Positions 10,672 to 22,239 of a stretch of DNA of 64,000 bases are shown here, piece by piece. Position numbers and translations under genes: made by a program. The notes under the pieces were generated by a model. That model was not told the DNA's origin and did no database searches. It was given only the letters and a program-made list of their open reading frames with translations. Positions within the stretch are counted from its first letter, which is position 1. Each line of letters begins with the position of its first letter. The stretch covers positions 2,347,862-2,411,861 of the forward strand of contig CAXIPT010000003.1 of the NCBI GenBank assembly GCA_964030475.1. The letters are read 5' to 3'. Source of the DNA: Tethya wilhelma. Lineage: Eukaryota; Porifera; Demospongiae; Tethyida; Tethyidae.

Positions 10672-11990
10672 TCTCTGTCTGTCTGTCTGTCTGTTAGTAA
10701 GAGGCAATTGATCAATAGCAGTCTCTCAGAATCAGCATTTTCGGTTCTGTGTCAAGTCTTGATCTTTTAGTCTGACCAAACCAATGCACAAAACAATGTG
10801 ACGATCACAAATACTGTATACGAAGTGCATCTTATCTCTTTTCTTACAATAAATGACTTAAAAGAAGTGAATGACGGTTGTTTTTTTTTTTTAAGTGTTC
10901 TACTTGTGTTCTGGCCGGTTCGCTGTCGTTCTCAGGAAACTTGAATGTAACTTTAACTGAATTAAGTGGATTAGTATGTCACTCACACGACTACTGGTAC
11001 CAGCCTCTTTTCTTTCTTATTTTGAAAAAAATATTTGTAAAGGATAAGCACAGGAAAGAGACTAGTACTTATAGCTACAACAGCATGTATTTGTGAGTGT
11101 CTGGTTTTGAACAGCCCGATTAAGTATTATATATGTTTAATGGTGTTTAGGTTTCCAGGATGCTATTTTATCTGTCTGATTACTCACTGTTTTATTGATC
11201 ATAAATAGAAGTAGTAAAAGTGACTTTTTTGAGAATCTTTTTGAGTTATACAGTTCCATGAAATCTATACCTTGTATGATCTAGTAGCTTTGATATACCT
11301 GTACATGGTCAAATCCTTTTCAAATGGATCTGAAGAGCTATAATTATTGCATAACAGAGCAGAATGAGAGTTTGGAGATCAATCATGATTAATTACTACT
11401 CCATGGCACCATTTATTTCTCAGTCTTGGTAGCTGTACATGCATATGGTGCATTTTCATAGTTAGCTTTTTTGGTCTGTCATTTATCTATTAAGAATGAA
11501 CTAGGTTATATTGTGTAACAGAATATAGAATCAGCTAATAGTATATACCGGACAAGTCTGTACTATTTGAGGTAATTTTGTTATTGAAACTTGAGAGTTT
11601 ATAATGCACCTTCACGAAGGTTGTTGAAATGTGTTTGATACTTCTGCGTACGCGTACTATGTGTACTCTGTAGTATAGACCATGTATCTACATGTAGGCT
11701 ATATCTTTTAACTGTGACTATTAGCAAGAGTTTATGTTTTCATTTCAATTTGCTGGTATGCATTATAAGTTTTTATATATACCATAAACTTGTTTGTGTA
11801 CAAAAATCTATACGAATGCATGCACATGTGTACTTTATTAGTTTATCATTCAAAAATTAATAATATAGTTATTCAATAAACTATATTTACAGTTTATTAA
11901 TCAAGAGGTTATAAGAGGAGGAGAAAGGGTATCAAATTATGATATACCCTACAGAAACACTGTTAGGAAAGTTTTATGACTTGTATGTGA
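10672..11990 (+). repeat. Duplicated segment H, copy 1
   Basis: About 1.3 kb matches 62200-63430 in the same order. The first part (10690-11060) is the right half of the Mutator-like element at 27290-27927. The second part (11380-11990) is unrelated to that element and ends in a short conserved open frame (NQEVIRGGERVSNYDI, then YRNTVRKVL and a stop) preceded by an acceptor-like TTTACAG. It opens with a (CTGT)5 run. Confidence 0.7.
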
Positions 11991-11991
11991 T

Positions 11992-12110
11992 ACCGCGTAT
12001 AGACGGAAACTTTGGCGAGGATTTTATTTTGGCGAAATTGGCGAATTTCGCCAAATCGCCAAAATTAAATCCGCCAAAATTTAACCGCAAAACGTAAATA
12101 TTGGAATACG
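11992..12110. mobile_element. Palindromic MITE, family G relative
   Basis: Starts TACCGCGTATAGACGGAAA and contains the palindrome TTGGCGAAATTGGCGAATTTCGCCAA with inverted flanks (ATTTTATTTTGGCG and CGCCAAAATTAAATCCGCC). Similar in ends to the insertion at 7565-7719. From 12190 to 12570 nothing recognisable is seen. Confidence 0.55.
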
Positions 12111-12574
12111 CGCCGGTGCGATCACGATAGAACGGTAATAGAGCTACATTTTCTCCACAGTTCTTCACAAAATAAGCTTGAAACATGCTATCTAAGTGCA
12201 GGGATACTTAGGCTATAAAATCTATAGCATCGCTTCTGAAAGTTTGGTTGCCTGGCTAGAAAAAAAGCTTCAGATGCGCGGCAATATCACGATCGTCCTG
12301 TAGTTTCTTTTACATGGGAAAAAGCTTCACTGTTAATGTAAAAGGCTCTCAGCAGAGTTAGCCTGATTGCTTCTTAGCTTCATCGCAAGAAAAAGCTTTG
12401 TCCAATCTATTTACTAAAAGAAAAACAAAAAGAAGGCGTAGCTACTAACCTCGCCGTATTACNCTACTATAGCTATGCGCATCAAATTTTGATATGCGCT
12501 TCCTGAGAAGGCCTAGATATACGTGGAATAGCTAACTCAAAATTCGCGGAAATTCCCAAACGTCAGGTTTTCGC

Positions 12575-13056
12575 TTGACAGGTCACATATTGAATGCATC
12601 TGTAATAAAACTAGGAAATTGGTTGGTTTGCTGCATGTACAGACGCTTTTCCTCTTGGGCAGACACTAACACTTTACGATGTATATATATCTTACCTGTA
12701 TCCGACCTCACCTCGAGTATGCATGTCAACTTTGGGATCCACATACCAACAACTTTATACACAAGATTGAACCAGTACAAAAGTTTGCATGCAAAGTCTG
12801 TCTAAAACAATGGGATATCAGTTATGTGGACATGCTTAGACTTCTCAACATTCCTTCTCTCTCCGACCGCAGGCAATACCTTAAACTCACAACCATGTAC
12901 ACATGCAATGCAATGTACTTCCCTTCTGGTGTTTTTGTACCTGATCACTCTGAATATAATAGTCATTTACGTAATCGTGTATATATAATACTCATAGATT
13001 TAATAGACCCTTTGCCCATAGTAATTACTTACTGTCATCGTTTGTACCTAATGTAA
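12575..13056 (+). pseudogene. LINE reverse transcriptase C-terminal fragment
   Basis: Residues such as LTCIRPHLEYACQLWDPH, VQKFACKVCLKQWD and RRQYLKLTTMY are the conserved C-terminal region of non-LTR retrotransposon reverse transcriptases. Upstream, CNKTRKLVGLL in another frame belongs to the same protein, so at least one frameshift is present near 12630-12680. The catalytic FADD region and the 5' part are absent. It is a dead 3' fragment, lying between the Death-domain exons and the ankyrin region. Confidence 0.8.
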
Positions 13057-13083
13057 TCACAACATGGAACAATTTTTAATGCT

Positions 13084-16000
13084 ATGCTTGAAAAATATGA
13101 AAAGGAGTTTGAAGAGTATGCAAAACGTACTGTATATGAATGTCCTCAGATTGGAATAACTGTTGAGAATTTTCCATCTTTCTTGGTCAAAGTTGATCAC
13201 AGATTTAATGGATGCTCACTAAACCAACTGACTGAACTTGTGAAAATAATAGCCAAACAATTTAATGTTGGTGATTTTATGTTAATACTTGAAACTGTGG
13301 TACCAGGGTGTTTGGAACTAATCCTTCAGGCTCCTCTTCCTGTTTATCAAAGTATTTTCCCCCTCTCCTCTCAACAAGAAGAAGCTCTAGAAGCCCTTGG
13401 AGTGATTAAAATCTCTGCTGCTGGTGTTTACCAGTATCCATCAAGTCAAGCTGATAATGACAATAATGATCAAAAACTAAATGATAGAGCGGATGATGGA
13501 CATGGACCCAGTGAATCAGGATATGACACTCTCAGCACTGTCTTGTCTCAACTGTCAGATTCAGAACTGAAAAAGGACATGATTGAACGAGATGTAGCTA
13601 ATCCCTACGAAATTAATTTATGTTATTATGGTTGGGAAACTCATCGACAGGATCTGATATACGATAGGGAAAAAAATTCTGCTGGAAATCTCTCATTGTT
13701 ACATATAGCAGCTTATCAAGGAAGACTAGATTATGTCAAGATACTGGTCGAGACCAACACATTTAGTCCATTTCAAGAGGATGAACTAGGAAATACTGCT
13801 CTGTTGAAGGGCATCACATGGATATAGTAAAATATTTTTTTGAAGTCAAGCACTGTAAGCATATGGAGAAGTTTTGTACAAATTGGGACATGCCTACCTA
13901 TAGGTGTAAATAGGCCAACACTTTGAAGCAGAAAGTGCTATAACGAGTGACAATGAGCTACCTTTAACTTCATGTCTGTACATTTCTATGGAGAAATTTT
14001 CTTTCTAAATTGGCGTCATTTAGAACAGAATCTTATCCTTTGAAATCATGTCACACAGATTCTACACTCTTTAGGGAACATGAAAGTGAATTCGAAATTT
14101 TTTGTACTCATACAGAAGCTGAGATATGGTTGGCTAAAGGGTCACGCCTCAGCCTTTCCCCATAGAAATCAATACAAATATCAAATTTCTTTATTTTCAA
14201 GTTGGCGCAAAAATGGGGACAGGTATAGCTTAGTTTTTCATATCAATGGAAAGCACTCAGCCTACACAACAACCCTGTAAAGGTAATATTTTTGTTTAGA
14301 GGCCAGTAAAAGGGTTATTATTCAGTAAAGATCTTTGCAATACATTTTCCCCCATACCCCAATCCTAATATTCAGCGCGAACTGGTGTGAATGTCCTCCT
14401 ACTTCTTCATATGCCTAGTACAATGTTTGGTGATTATGGTGAGACTCCTTTACACCTGGCTGCTAGACTTGGTCACATTGATATTAATAGTGAAATATTT
14501 AATTTCTGATAGTGAAGTTGATCCTATGTGTGATGACCAAGAAAATAGTATCACTCCACTGCATTCTGCTTGCATTGGAGGCAACTTCAAAATGATCTCC
14601 TACTTAATCAGCAAATTTCAGCAATACCTTATTAGTGAAATTGTTAGAGATAAAACAAAGCAAGGAATTGTTTCTGTTCACTATGCTGCTTCAAAAGGAC
14701 ATACAAGCATTGTAAAATACTTTATTGAAGAGCTTAATTGTGATCCTTACATAGAGGATGATCATAGAAGAAATCCCCTTCACTATGCATCTGGACATGG
14801 TTATGTTGATAAGATTGTGTATTTGATTGACCATGCCAGATGTGATCCCTTACAAGGAGATTACAGAGGAGCAACATCACTCCACTATGCTGCTGGGTGC
14901 GGACAACTAGAAGCTGTCAAGTTGTTGACATCAAGTATTATTAGATGTCGATCCTTGTTGTAAAAACTATGAACAGAATACACCACTCCATGATGGAGCC
15001 GGATGAGGTCACTTATATAGCTGTTGTAATAAACTTGATTGAGTCAATGAAGTGTAATCCTAGCATTATTGGAATTCGTGGCGTAACACCTCTTCACTGT
15101 GCAGCTCAACATCCATGGACATGTGGATATAATGAAGTACTTAGTTATCAAGAATAACTGTAACCCTTCACAAAAATATCTTGATGCTGTCACACCACTC
15201 CATTTAGCTGCTGAACAGAGTAGACTAGAGGCTATTAGATTCCTAACGTTAGATATTCACTGTGATCCTACATGTAGAAATAATCATGATGCTACACCCC
15301 TTCATATTGCTGCAGTGCATGGTCACTTAAGTGTAGTTAAGTTTTTCACCCAAGAATTAAAGTGTGATTCTAATATTCAAGGAAAAGATGGATGCACACC
15401 CCTTCATTGTGCTGCTGAAGGAGGATGTGTGAACGTAATGAAATATCTAATTGACAATGTTGAATGTAATCCCTCTATAATGGATAATAACAAAGCCATC
15501 CCACTCCATTATGCTGCTATGAGTGGGCAATTAGAGGTTGTCAAATTTTTAATACTGGAAAAAGACTGTGATCCTTTGTACACAAACAATAGTGGTAATA
15601 CTGCTCTTCATCTGGCTTCATTATGGCAACATCTAAATGTGGTAAAGTTTTTTGTAGCAGATTTAGGCTGTGACCCTCTTACTCCTGGTGATAAAGGATT
15701 AACACCTATTCATTGTGCTGCTCAAAACAGGCATGTGGATATAGTAGAGTATTTGTATGGTTATGCAGATTTGAAGAAGTCACAAGAAATTTTTAGTAAT
15801 ACAACATCACCTCTTCACACTGCATGCTGCTGCATTTGGTCAACTTGAAGTTGTTAAGTTATTATCGTCTACTTCTTGGTCATGTAATCCGTGTTTAGAA
15901 GACTGTTTCAAAAATATCCCTATTCAATATGCTGCATTTCGCGGTCACACTGATGTATTGGAGTTTTTCTTAAGAGAGATACCTAATGTACTAGGAATCA

Positions 16001-16246
16001 ATGGGTGGACATTACTTCACTATGCAGTGTTGGGAGGTCATTTAGGTACAATTAAGTATTTGATTCATACTGCCAAATTCAACAACTCTGTACAGGATTA
16101 TGAAAGAGCAACTCCTCTTCATTATGCTGCTGGTAAGAGAGGATTAGATACAGTTATGGTACTTCGTCATAGTTTAAGTGACCATATTAGTGAAAATAAC
16201 CCCCAATTCCACATGCCTACACAGCAAGACCGCTTATGCAAGCGTA
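13084..16246 (+). pseudogene. Ankyrin-repeat protein gene, frameshifted
   Basis: The first block (13084-13827) encodes about 115 residues of a domain recurrent in sponge Death/ankyrin proteins (YECPQIGITVENFPSFLVKV, then FPLSSQQEEALEALGVIKI), an acidic linker, and a first ankyrin repeat. It breaks near 13805, just before a repeat readable in the next frame (EGHHMDIVKYF) and a donor at about 13850. From 14405 about 15 ankyrin repeats of the TPLHYAA/G-H-V-VKYL type follow to 16200, each about 33-35 codons and often with CDP at the end. The frame changes near 14500, 14940, 15110 and 15830. It may be a decayed gene, or indels may be assembly errors. The 3' end is lost in the gap. Ankyrin repeats bind proteins; with the Death domain upstream this resembles a signalling adaptor. 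Confidence 0.75.
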
Positions 16247-16428
16247 CTGTCTTATACACATCTGACGCTGCCGACGAAGATAGGGTNNNNNNNNNNNNNN
16301 NNNNNNNNNNNNNNNNNNNNNNNNNNNNNNNNNNNNNNNNNNNNNNNNNNNNNNNNNNNNNNNNNNNNNNNNNNNNNNNNNNNNNNACCCTATCTTCGTC
16401 GGCAGCGTCAGATGTGTATAAGAGACAG
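16247..16428. other. Assembly gap of 100 N flanked by Nextera adapter
   Basis: N run at 16287-16386. To its right, 16396-16428 equals the Illumina Nextera read-1 adapter, ending in the Tn5 mosaic end AGATGTGTATAAGAGACAG. To its left, 16247-16286 is the inverted counterpart with two bases missing in the mosaic end. This is sequencing adapter left in the assembly, not biology; the open frames across it are artefacts. Whether the flanks belong together is unknown. Confidence 0.97.
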
Positions 16429-16431
16429 TAC

Positions 16432-17420
16432 GCTGCATTTTCCAGGAGGTCAAGAAGCTTCTCACATTGTCAAGTACCAAAGTGATGGCTTACTTTGACC
16501 AAAACAAGGAAACACATGCAGCTCATCATTGCATGCATCTCGTAACAGGTCTGTCGGCACTCCTGTTTATGGATGTAGATGCTTATTCCCAAAAGTGGAA
16601 GGTGTGAAGTCGACTTCTGCCTCCACTAACATTCATAAACTTGAACGAGTTTTTGCAACTGATGGCATTCTGTCTCCGATGCACAATTCCGAATTCTTCC
16701 ATATATTGACTAAATTCATGACTGGTGAATTAATGGTGGTCCATTGTCTCTGCATACTAACCCCTCTCTGGCCTTAAGCAAACTCAGAAGTTAAACGATT
16801 TCTGCAGACTCTAAACAAAGCAATTCGGTCTTGTAATGTCGAAGGAAGACCAAAGACAAAACATTTGCACAGATTTTTTTTGAGTTACAGAGTTACTCCA
16901 CATTCTACCACTGGGTTTGCCCCTGTACAGCTTCTGTTTAACTATGCAGAAAGTTCAAAACAAACATCCTTAACAAACTGAGTGAGTGCATGACCTTTTT
17001 TGAGCTGAGCAAACTGTTAGAAAGTAAAGACAATAATTAAGAAAAAAATTAAGAAACAAATGAAACTTCCCATATGCAGATAGAAAAAGAAACGCTAAAC
17101 ACTCTGAGGTCAAGATTGGCGACACAGTTCTAACTCTGTAATTCAAAAGAAGTGTGCATCCACATCTTTTAAAAGCAATCCTTTTAAAACTCTGTATCCA
17201 TTTTTGCTGCTGTTTTCATTGCTTCAGTAAAGATGCAAAACAATGCTCTTTGTGATAAAAAATAAAAAATTTTGTGATAAAAATGTTTCCGAGTGTTTCA
17301 ACAGAATCAAGTCACACTACCAAAGAAGAAAGTGGTTTCAATATTTTTATGGGGTTGAAGAAAGCAAGAAGCGGAAACCCAGGTTCAAGCATGCGATTAG
17401 TAATTTCAGCTCTGTTAATT
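16432..17420 (+). pseudogene. Ty3/gypsy pol remnant
   Basis: Pieces in three frames match the gypsy polyprotein: the RT/RNase H junction (FQEVKKLL, KVMAYFDQNKE, about 16440-16510), then integrase core pieces (DVDAYSQ, VEGVKSTSAST, KLERVFATDGI, HNSEFFHILTKFM, LTPLWPXANSE, FLQTLNKAIRSCNVEGRP, FLSYRVTPHSTTGFAP; 16530-16970) and a tail (KHSEVKIGDTVL, DKNVSECFNRIKS). The DNGPPF-like motif holding the second catalytic Asp is deleted and several stops and frameshifts occur. LTRs were not found. It abuts the gap, so its relation to the ankyrin gene is uncertain. Confidence 0.8.
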
Positions 17421-17830
17421 GGTCACAGACACATGCCCTCAAATATCAGTCAGAGAAACTCACTGAAGGAAGAAATCATCCCATCCTTGTTACGCTCACT
17501 CATTCATGTGATGTATCTAACTTGCTAGCTAACTATCACAAGCTATCTAATCAACCAGGCATTTCTATGAAATCCCATCTGTCACATTCAGAGTCACAGT
17601 TAAACTACACTCTTGCACAAAAAGTGGCAGTTGACAGAATAGATCACAACTGTATGGGGCAACTCTATTTTCGGAAATATTGCCACTGTTACCAACAACC
17701 ATTACTATTGATTCTAAAAGCCACTCAATTCAAAAGTCATACTGATTCTGAGTGATTTTGTTTAATGTCAAACTATACAACCGCAAACAGTACTGAGATT
17801 AGTACTAGTTAGATGGAAACATCGTGGGGG
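17421..17830 (+). other. Unassigned sequence after gypsy remnant
   Basis: An open frame of 170 codons (17243-17755) covers this stretch, but beyond the gypsy-like start I recognise no domain. It may be an old 3' part of the retroelement. Confidence 0.3.
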
Positions 17831-18174
17831 TGAGCCTGAGCATACTAATCAGCATCAGCAGGGTTGCTAGCTGGCTTACGGAGAGTCGGGCCTAGTCTCC
17901 TAGGAACGAGACTGATGTAAGGCAAAAAAAAAAAAACTGCTCTGCAAGCAAGTGTGTTCACTGATCTAGTTAAATTGACATTCAGTGTTGACCAATATTT
18001 ATAAAGCAGGAACCAAATTGCAGAATTCCCTCTGTAGTTTTTCTGTACGTCCACAGCTCATTTTATAGCAAGTTCACAGCTCAGCCCCTGGCTCTTTCAG
18101 TGTCATCGAGACCTGAGTGTCTTTTCCTTCAACTTCGAGATTCATTTCACAAAATTTTGATGCCACGCGGTCCA

Positions 18175-18363
18175 TTACGTGCAAATGGAAATACCGTAAG
18201 TCTTCGTGCGCATGCGCACCTTAGGTATTTTAATTTTTTGAAGTTGTTCGCTCAATTTGAGTATCTTAGCTATTTCCGGTTTGGTCAACGGCGTGACGGT
18301 TGCTTCAATGTTTCCACGTTCCAATGGGGCTCGCTTAGGCTCGCCCCAACCAATTAGTACCAA
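18175..18363 (-). CDS. Possible first exon, unknown protein
   Basis: A minus-strand frame starts MVLIGWGEPKRAPLERG and continues with LTKPEIAKILKLSEQLQKI. Composition is protein-like and the local GC is higher. A possible donor (CCTAAG|GTGCGC) lies near 18216 beside a GCGCATGCGC palindrome. No partner exon or family is recognised; this could equally be a chance frame. Confidence 0.2.
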   Translation of the reverse strand: MVLIGWGEPKRAPLERGNIEATVTPLTKPEIAKILKLSEQLQKIKIPKVRMRTKTYGISICT

Positions 18364-18689
18364 TTGCTATCTCACCCTAAGACTTTATTCACTTACAACA
18401 AATCACCATTCATCCCCTTTTACTACACTGGTTGTAAACAAAATCAATAATACTGGATGGAATCTGACTCAGTCAAAATTTGGCTTCTTGGACAAGTCAC
18501 ATATCTTTCTTTAGCTGATAGACTGTTTAGTATAATCCCTGCATCCTTGCCAACTGTTACACAGTATTGAGGAAACACATGCAAATTGTCAAAACCTGCA
18601 GGAGCTTGAATTTGGGATATATCGTGTGCAAGGTAATTACTGATTTTCTCAGTGCATCTCCTAGACCTAATCCTTTCCATGGAGGTATA

Positions 18690-19248
18690 CCAGTGCTGGA
18701 TTGGTGGGCATACAATAGAATATTTGGATGAATAAAGACATAGTTAAATGATATGGGAGTATAAAATAAGGATGGAAGAGAAATAGCTTCAAGGTTTGAG
18801 CATAAGCATGAATTGAGCTATAAGAACTCAAGAATTGCAATCATTACGATACATATTCGGGAATTCCCTCTTGATCTAAAATGCTATTATAGTTAGAACA
18901 CATATTGTCATGTCCAAGTCTGAGGAGAAAATGAAGGCTTGGAATTACATGAGACAGTTTGTTTATGAACATGCTAGGCTTGATTAACCTGAATATAATT
19001 ATAACTGGACCAAACTTTCCAGACTATAGCACTTATGCTCCTTGTTATGTATAAAATACTACACTAACTGTAGATTATAGTGGTAGAGCAAATAATTATT
19101 ATTATATGATAATAATTATAATTATTATTATATAATAGTTACAATCATACATTTCCCAAGCGGCCTCCTTTTCCGATCATTATTCCATTATCCCTGCAGT
19201 CCTCCAATATCTTATTCACATCAGGGATTGGTAGAGGCTCTTGAGTAG

Positions 19249-19282
<34 letters not shown>

Positions 19283-20190
19283 GACAGTACAGTGTGTACT
19301 AATAGCAATATTATAGCTTCTTGGTCTGTATATTTTATAGGGTGCAATCTTTTGTGGTTTCTACTTTATAGTATCCTGCTCTAGGAGTCATGCACATAAT
19401 TAGAGTTAATTTTCTTTAATAATAATTATTGTTTATACATAGAGAACTCATGCATAAGCATAGTATACCCTAATTTTATTTGTAAGGAGGAGGAGGAGGG
19501 AGGGGGCACGCTACCAGACCCAATATTAATATAAATATTTATGCCTCTAGCTTTCCACTTGGTTGTAACATGTTTGTAGCCTCGTCCCCAGGCCCTCTGC
19601 GTGCTACTATTGTTGATTTATTACGTTAACGATCCTTACCAGATGATTTTATTTAAGCACACAACACACACAGTGACACACAGTGGGGAGCGTTTCCATC
19701 ACATGTAGTGTACATACATGTACCTGAATGTGTTGGGGTCGGAAGAGAAACTGATGATTCAAATTTGACTTCTCTATCAGATCATTATCAGTGATGGTGA
19801 TCTGGGTAATTCATGAGGCAAAACACATTAAAAAAATACACTGAGTGGATCTAGCCTCATATTCAGGCTTTCTCCTTTGACCTTTTGAGGAGAAAGGGTC
19901 TGGCCAACAAATTAAAATTTCAAGCACTATTGGAAAGCGATCATCCCCCCATTCTTTTGATTACTTTTCCTGCTCAAATTCCTACTCCTTACCAGTCAAA
20001 AGCTAGCTATTTATTTGCCCCATAAGACACGAATCTCATTATTTCACTTTTGGCAACATTCTCAAATCAGACAGACTATAGTCAATAGCCAATAGCTAAT
20101 TATTACAAAGTACATGTCAACTGCTACAGTGGTTGGTCTTACTAGGCCGTGTGGTTTTCTCCCAACTCCCAACATGGCATAGTTCTTCAA
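18690..20190. other. No gene seen; AT-rich with simple repeats
   Basis: Contains an ATT-rich tract (19090-19140) and a (TG)n run at about 19252-19280. A purine tract (AGGAGG type) lies near 19485-19505. No exon with credible splice sites was found. Confidence 0.6.
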
Positions 20191-20194
20191 CATC

Positions 20195-20614
20195 TCACAA
20201 CCAATAGCTCCACAACCAACCTACAGTACATGATATGTTAAAGTATTGATTGCTGTGAAAGAAAAAGTCCATTCCTTGATTTTCAATGACTGTCACAGAA
20301 TCTTCCAATCCAGATAGTTCAAGGTAGTACTTTCCATAAATATTTAGTTTAGTAGCTGTGGTATGCTGGCTAACAAAATGTCTTCCTGGTAAGAAGCGTA
20401 TTTCTAACCACTGAACAGCTTCTGAATTAAACTCACCAAGAACCATTAACTCATCCATAGTGAAGCACTTTGCTGAATTTGATGGACACTGTTTCTTGTT
20501 TGGAGCAACTACAATGAATTGTTGTGTATAGTTATTAATTGTAGCATGACTTGTTACTGTTGTAGCACATATCATGACTATACCATAGACTAATAGTTGA
20601 GCACACTTGTTCAT
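20195..20614 (-). CDS. 5' exon of another membrane-family gene
   Basis: The frame starts with a signal peptide (MNKCAQLLVYGIVMICATTV), followed by a mature N-terminus with CPSNSAKCFTMDEL and LEIRFLPGRHF, the typical start of the beta-helix/multi-pass family whose C-terminus is at 522-2669. A possible donor (GTAG|GTTGGT) near 20217 would end the exon after about 132 codons. No downstream exons of the family were found between here and 18 kb, so the gene is truncated or its introns are filled with other DNA. It is a different copy from the C-terminal fragment just upstream. Confidence 0.5.
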   Translation of the reverse strand: MNKCAQLLVYGIVMICATTVTSHATINNYTQQFIVVAPNKKQCPSNSAKCFTMDELMVLGEFNSEAVQWLEIRFLPGRHFVSQHTTATKLNIYGKYYLELSGLEDSVTVIENQGMDFFFHSNQYFNISCTVGWLWSYWL

Positions 20615-20887
20615 GATTAATTTCTTAAGCGTGATATAATTATGTTAAATCTACCAAACTTTGAACGTATTTTGCTGACTGACTTAGAAATTTATTCAGT
20701 GAGATACAATTATACTAAAAGGTACATAATTATGCATCTATTTGGAAACACTTCCAGTAAAACATAAATATGTAACTAAATTATCAGCTATTTTCTCTAC
20801 ATGAGAATGTAATGTAAGCAGTTTGTATTTTCTTTGAAAGCAGCAAAATGTTTATCAAAACAGTGAAAATTTACAATCAGTCTTATT

Positions 20888-21650
20888 TCATTTGCACCAC
20901 GTCTGCCAGTAGTGGTTCCTTAAGTTCAATCGAAGAGTGACACACTGTATCAGTCAGTGTAGCCTGTTGACCCTTAGCATGATGTTGAGAGTAGTTGGAG
21001 ACAATTCTCTCGCACACACCATCACTCTCTCCTTGATGCTGTGTTTGAGTCTATAGCCCCTCTCCTATTCTCAGTGATCCTCTCTGTAGTATGATAGATT
21101 ACAATCAGACTGAAAGCCACAAATGCTATACATGTTGATATGGTGGTAATTGTGGTCGAATTGGATTCAATACTGAGTCTGTATATTGTGGAGGTTGAAA
21201 GCGCGATTGTGTTGAAGTAGAAGAACATTTCAATGAGGTTCATCATCAGATTCTTTGATTGATAACGTCCTCTGATGAATTGAAAGTACATTTAGAGAGA
21301 GAATACAGTGATGGTTATAGCTAGCAGGTTTATAGAAGGATCGCCACTGAGGTTGATGGTGAGCACCAACAACAGTGCCACACGTACCAGCAATAGCAGT
21401 CCAGTCCAGTAGCGATGTTTGGACTTGAAGGGACCAGTGTAAGCGTCAAATATGGGCTTCAATTTGTGTACCCAAAATAAGGCACGCTTGCAGGACTTGT
21501 ATCTTTGTAGGCATTGTATTGTAATGAGTGTGGTGGTGTAGGGAAGTGTGAGGATGACTAGCGTGAGTGGAGCAGCTATGAAAAGAGGGATATGTTCTCC
21601 TTGAAGAAATTAACATTTCCATCATGAAGCCACACCCTTACGTAGTACCC
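20888..21650 (-). pseudogene. C-terminal fragment of membrane-family gene
   Basis: Closely similar to the last 250 residues of the 522-2669 protein: ITVFSLNVYFQFI region, EMFFYFNTIALSTST, STCIAFVAFSLIVIYHTTER and the EPLLADVV end. A frameshift falls after NRRGA and the similarity stops abruptly at about 21650, inside the loop before the sixth or seventh hydrophobic segment. It is a broken copy. Its position just 5' of the signal-peptide exon at 20614 suggests a former head-to-tail gene array. Confidence 0.72.
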
Positions 21651-21654
21651 ATGA

Positions 21655-22140
21655 ACAGAACTGGCAAAGTCTCTACCTCAGTCAATGCCAGGATAGAGCT
21701 CAGCAGATGATGGATGACAGAATGGACATCCTCCAGAGAGCTCCATGCTGCAGGTCCAATTAAAGTTTCAAGGCTGATATAAGTGATGTCAACACAAGCA
21801 ACCCATACCTCGCTTGAAGATTGATATCAGCTGCAACTTGTCCTCTATCAAGAGGCTGGAGACTTCTATGGACAAGAAGCTTCACAGCTTCAGTGGCGGT
21901 ACTGCAGGCAGTATTACTGTCACTGCTGGAGGTGGTGGTGCTGGTATCAGACGTGCTGGTCGCGACGATCATATACCAGTGAAGATGCTGGCAGAGATGC
22001 TGCTGGTGGTGGTGGTGGTGATGGTGGTGCTGGAGACCATCCTATGGATGACGAGTCACACCAACCCTCAACCGATCCTGACCCAGACTGGAGGTGGACC
22101 TTCCAGGATTACCTCACCCCTTTGTTGACCCATGGAGCCA
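21655..22140 (+). other. Degenerate coding-like fragment
   Basis: Plus-strand frames show QDRAQQMMDDRMDILQRA, then a (GGT)n-encoded Gly/Val-rich run near 21940-22035 and, in another frame, a stretch ending WTFQDYLTPLLTHGASHP. The pieces could be a broken transposon gag/ORF1-like protein. No domain is recognised. Confidence 0.3.
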
Positions 22141-22239
22141 GTCATCCTATTTAAGGGGAAATCTAGGCCAATTAGAAAAACTGCTCTTATTGGACAAAAA
22201 GTGTCAAATTAATGATCCTGGATATGGAGGACGGGTTGC

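Noticed and set aside
12679..13056. A host gene read from the LINE region
   Set aside because: The sequence carries the conserved C-terminal motifs of non-LTR reverse transcriptases.
16178..16498. Open frames running through the N gap on both strands
   Set aside because: They consist of adapter-derived peptide and unknown residues.
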